Source: Planctomycetota bacterium (GTDB lineage Bacteria > Planctomycetota > SZUA-567). Taken from it: a stretch of 7,556 nt of DNA. The stretch spans positions 1 to 7,556 of the forward strand of contig JAJBSZ010000086.1 in the NCBI GenBank assembly GCA_020861125.1. Reading direction: 5' to 3'. Position numbers and translations under genes: made by a program. The notes under the pieces were generated by a model. It was not told the origin of the DNA. It saw only the letters and a program-made list of their open reading frames with translations, and did no database searches. The first letter of the stretch is position 1. Every line of letters begins with the position of its first letter. Shown here one piece after another: positions 5,916-7,556 of this stretch.

Positions 5916-7556
5916 ATGGACACCACGCTCATCCGCAACTTCTCCATCATCGCCCATATCGACCACGGCAAATCCACCCTGGCGGACCGCATCCTGCTGC
6001 AAACCGGTCTGGTCACCGAACGGGAATTTCGCGCCCAGTTTCTGGACGACATGGATCTGGAGCGGGAGCGCGGCATCACCATCAAGGCGCATCCCGTCAC
6101 CGCCTCCTTCACCAGCGCCGACGGAAAAACCTACCAGCTGAATTTCATCGACACGCCGGGTCACGTGGATTTTTCCTACGAGGTGTCCCGTTCCCTCGCC
6201 GCCTGCGAGGGGGTGCTTCTGGTGGTGGACGCGGCCCAGGGCATCGAAGCCCAGACCGTCGCCAACACCTACCTGGCCATCAACAACGACCTGGCCATCA
6301 TCCCGGTGGTGAACAAGATCGACCTGCCGGCCGCCATCCCCGACGCGGTATGCGAGGAACTGGTGGCGTTTCTGGGAGTATCCCCGGGTGAGGTCCACTA
6401 CGCCAGCGCCAAGACGGGGGAGGGGATCAACGGGATCCTCGAAGCCATCGTCCAGACCATACCGCCGCCCGCCGGCGATCCGGAAAAGCCGTTTCGCGGC
6501 CTGATATTCGATTCGGTTTACGACGACTACCGCGGGGTCATCACCTACCTCCGCGTCATTGACGGTTCGGTGAAAAAGGGCGACAAGGTCACCATGCTGT
6601 CCAGCGGCAAAACCTACGAGGTGACCGATCTCGGGATCTTCGCTCCCAACATGAAGCCGGACACGCGGCTCTCGGCCGGTCAGGTGGGGTATATCGTCGG
6701 CAATCTCAAGGATATCCGATCGGTCAAGGTCGGTGACACCCTGGCCGCCGCTGGCGCCGCGGTGGAGGCGCTGCCGGGCTATGTGGAACCCAAGAGCATG
6801 GTGTATTGCGGGCTGTATCCGTCCTCGACCGAGAATTTCGAGAACCTCCGGAAAGCCCTCGACCGCCTGGCCCTCAACGACGCCTCCTTCAATTATATTC
6901 CGGAAAGCTCCACCGCCCTCGGTCATGGCTTCCGCTGCGGTTTTCTCGGTTTGCTGCATATGGAGATCGTGCAGGAACGGCTGGAGCGGGAGAGCGATCT
7001 CGATCTGGTGAAAACCGCCCCCAATGTCACCTACGAGGTCCTCCGCACCGACGGCAGCATCAGCGAAGTCCATTCCCCGGCCGACGTCCCCGATCCCTCC
7101 TTCATCGAGGAGATTCGGGAACCGATCGTCAAGCTGGAAGTGATGGTGCCGAAGGAATTCATCGGCGCGGTGATGACCCTGGCGGAGGAGCGGCGCGGCA
7201 GCCACAAGGGCATCGAATACATCGGCGGCCGCCGGGCGCTGCTGCATTACGAGATCCCGTTTTCCGAGATCGTTTTCGACTTCTACGACAAACTGAAAAG
7301 TTCCACCCGTGGCTACGGCACCATGGACTATGAGTTCCTGGAATACCGGGCCGCCGATCTGGTCAAGGTGGACATCCTGATCCACGGCCAGCCCGTGGAC
7401 GCCCTGTCCATCATCTGCCTGCGGGAAAAAGCCGATATCCGCGGCCGGAAAATCCTCGCCCGGCTCCGCAAGGAAATACCCAAGCACATCTTCCGGGTGG
7501 CACTGCAGGCGGCGGTGGGCGCCCGCATCGTTGCCCGGGAAAACATCAGTCCCTTC
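5916..7556 (+). CDS. lepA: Elongation factor 4 (LepA), C-terminus outside window
   Basis: LepA/EF4 is a ribosome-associated translational GTPase linked to back-translocation and to initiation or ribosome biogenesis. 547 codons are visible without a stop; about 50 residues of the usual roughly 600 are missing at the right edge. The GTPase motifs are G1 AHIDHGKST (13-21), G2 RERGITI with T55, G3 DTPGH (79-83, catalytic H83), G4 NKID (133-136) and G5 SAKTG (164-168). The LepA-specific ALGHGFRCGFLGLLHMEI segment, the DILIHG block and the start of the CTD (KHIFRV) separate it from EF-G and BipA. The stretch after the effector threonine reads KAHPV, a variant I associate with PVC bacteria. The ATG at 5916 gives the usual MxxxxIRNFSIIAHID start, though its AAGGA lies 13 bases upstream. 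An in-frame ATG at 5862 directly follows the terminator T-run and is less likely. Confidence 0.97.
   Translation, partial: MDTTLIRNFSIIAHIDHGKSTLADRILLQTGLVTEREFRAQFLDDMDLERERGITIKAHPVTASFTSADGKTYQLNFIDTPGHVDFSYEVSRSLAACEGVLLVVDAAQGIEAQTVANTYLAINNDLAIIPVVNKIDLPAAIPDAVCEELVAFLGVSPGEVHYASAKTGEGINGILEAIVQTIPPPAGDPEKPFRGLIFDSVYDDYRGVITYLRVIDGSVKKGDKVTMLSSGKTYEVTDLGIFAPNMKPDTRLSAGQVGYIVGNLKDIRSVKVGDTLAAAGAAVEALPGYVEPKSMVYCGLYPSSTENFENLRKALDRLALNDASFNYIPESSTALGHGFRCGFLGLLHMEIVQERLERESDLDLVKTAPNVTYEVLRTDGSISEVHSPADVPDPSFIEEIREPIVKLEVMVPKEFIGAVMTLAEERRGSHKGIEYIGGRRALLHYEIPFSEIVFDFYDKLKSSTRGYGTMDYEFLEYRAADLVKVDILIHGQPVDALSIICLREKADIRGRKILARLRKEIPKHIFRVALQAAVGARIVARENISPF

Noticed and set aside
4725..7487. 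Long minus-strand open frame opposite aqpZ and lepA
   Set aside because: It is fully antisense to two conserved genes, has no ribosome binding site, and its translation shows the composition of a GC-rich shadow frame.

Overview
This is a GC-rich window from a bacterial chromosome, made almost entirely of compact housekeeping genes. The diderm-type enzymes (meso-diaminopimelate dehydrogenase, AqpZ) and a LepA effector loop reading KAHPV rather than KAQ/KAR suggest a member of the Planctomycetota-Verrucomicrobiota-Chlamydiota (PVC) group, possibly Verrucomicrobiota, Kiritimatiellota or Lentisphaerota. That placement comes from remembered family patterns and is tentative. I see no insertion sequence, prophage, CRISPR array, tRNA or rRNA.

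Left block, minus strand, read from right to left. ahcY (S-adenosylhomocysteine hydrolase, short form) has its own sigma70-like promoter. It is followed by rpiB (ribose-5-phosphate isomerase B), cmk (cytidylate kinase, whose ATG directly abuts the rpiB stop) and uvrB (excinuclease subunit B, running off the left edge). Upstream of ahcY, also on the minus strand, is a two-gene unit: a type II meso-diaminopimelate dehydrogenase (ddh) and, two bases after its stop, a 79-residue two-helix membrane protein that resembles the Imm17 family.

The middle (4566-5030) is a divergent intergenic region of about 465 bases. It holds a ddh promoter, a GTAG-plus-palindrome element resembling a REP sequence, an extended -10 promoter facing right, and a structured leader for aqpZ.

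Right block, plus strand: aqpZ (aquaporin Z), then a 195-base gap with a promoter and a strong intrinsic terminator directly downstream of it, then lepA (elongation factor 4), which is cut by the right edge.

The genes cover DNA repair, nucleotide, pentose-phosphate, methyl-cycle and lysine/peptidoglycan-precursor metabolism, water transport and translation. They look like a set of short housekeeping transcription units rather than one pathway. I found no convincing new multi-gene system. The points most worth checking are the Imm17-like protein coupled to ddh, the promoter-terminator arrangement before lepA, and unusual active-site residues in cmk.
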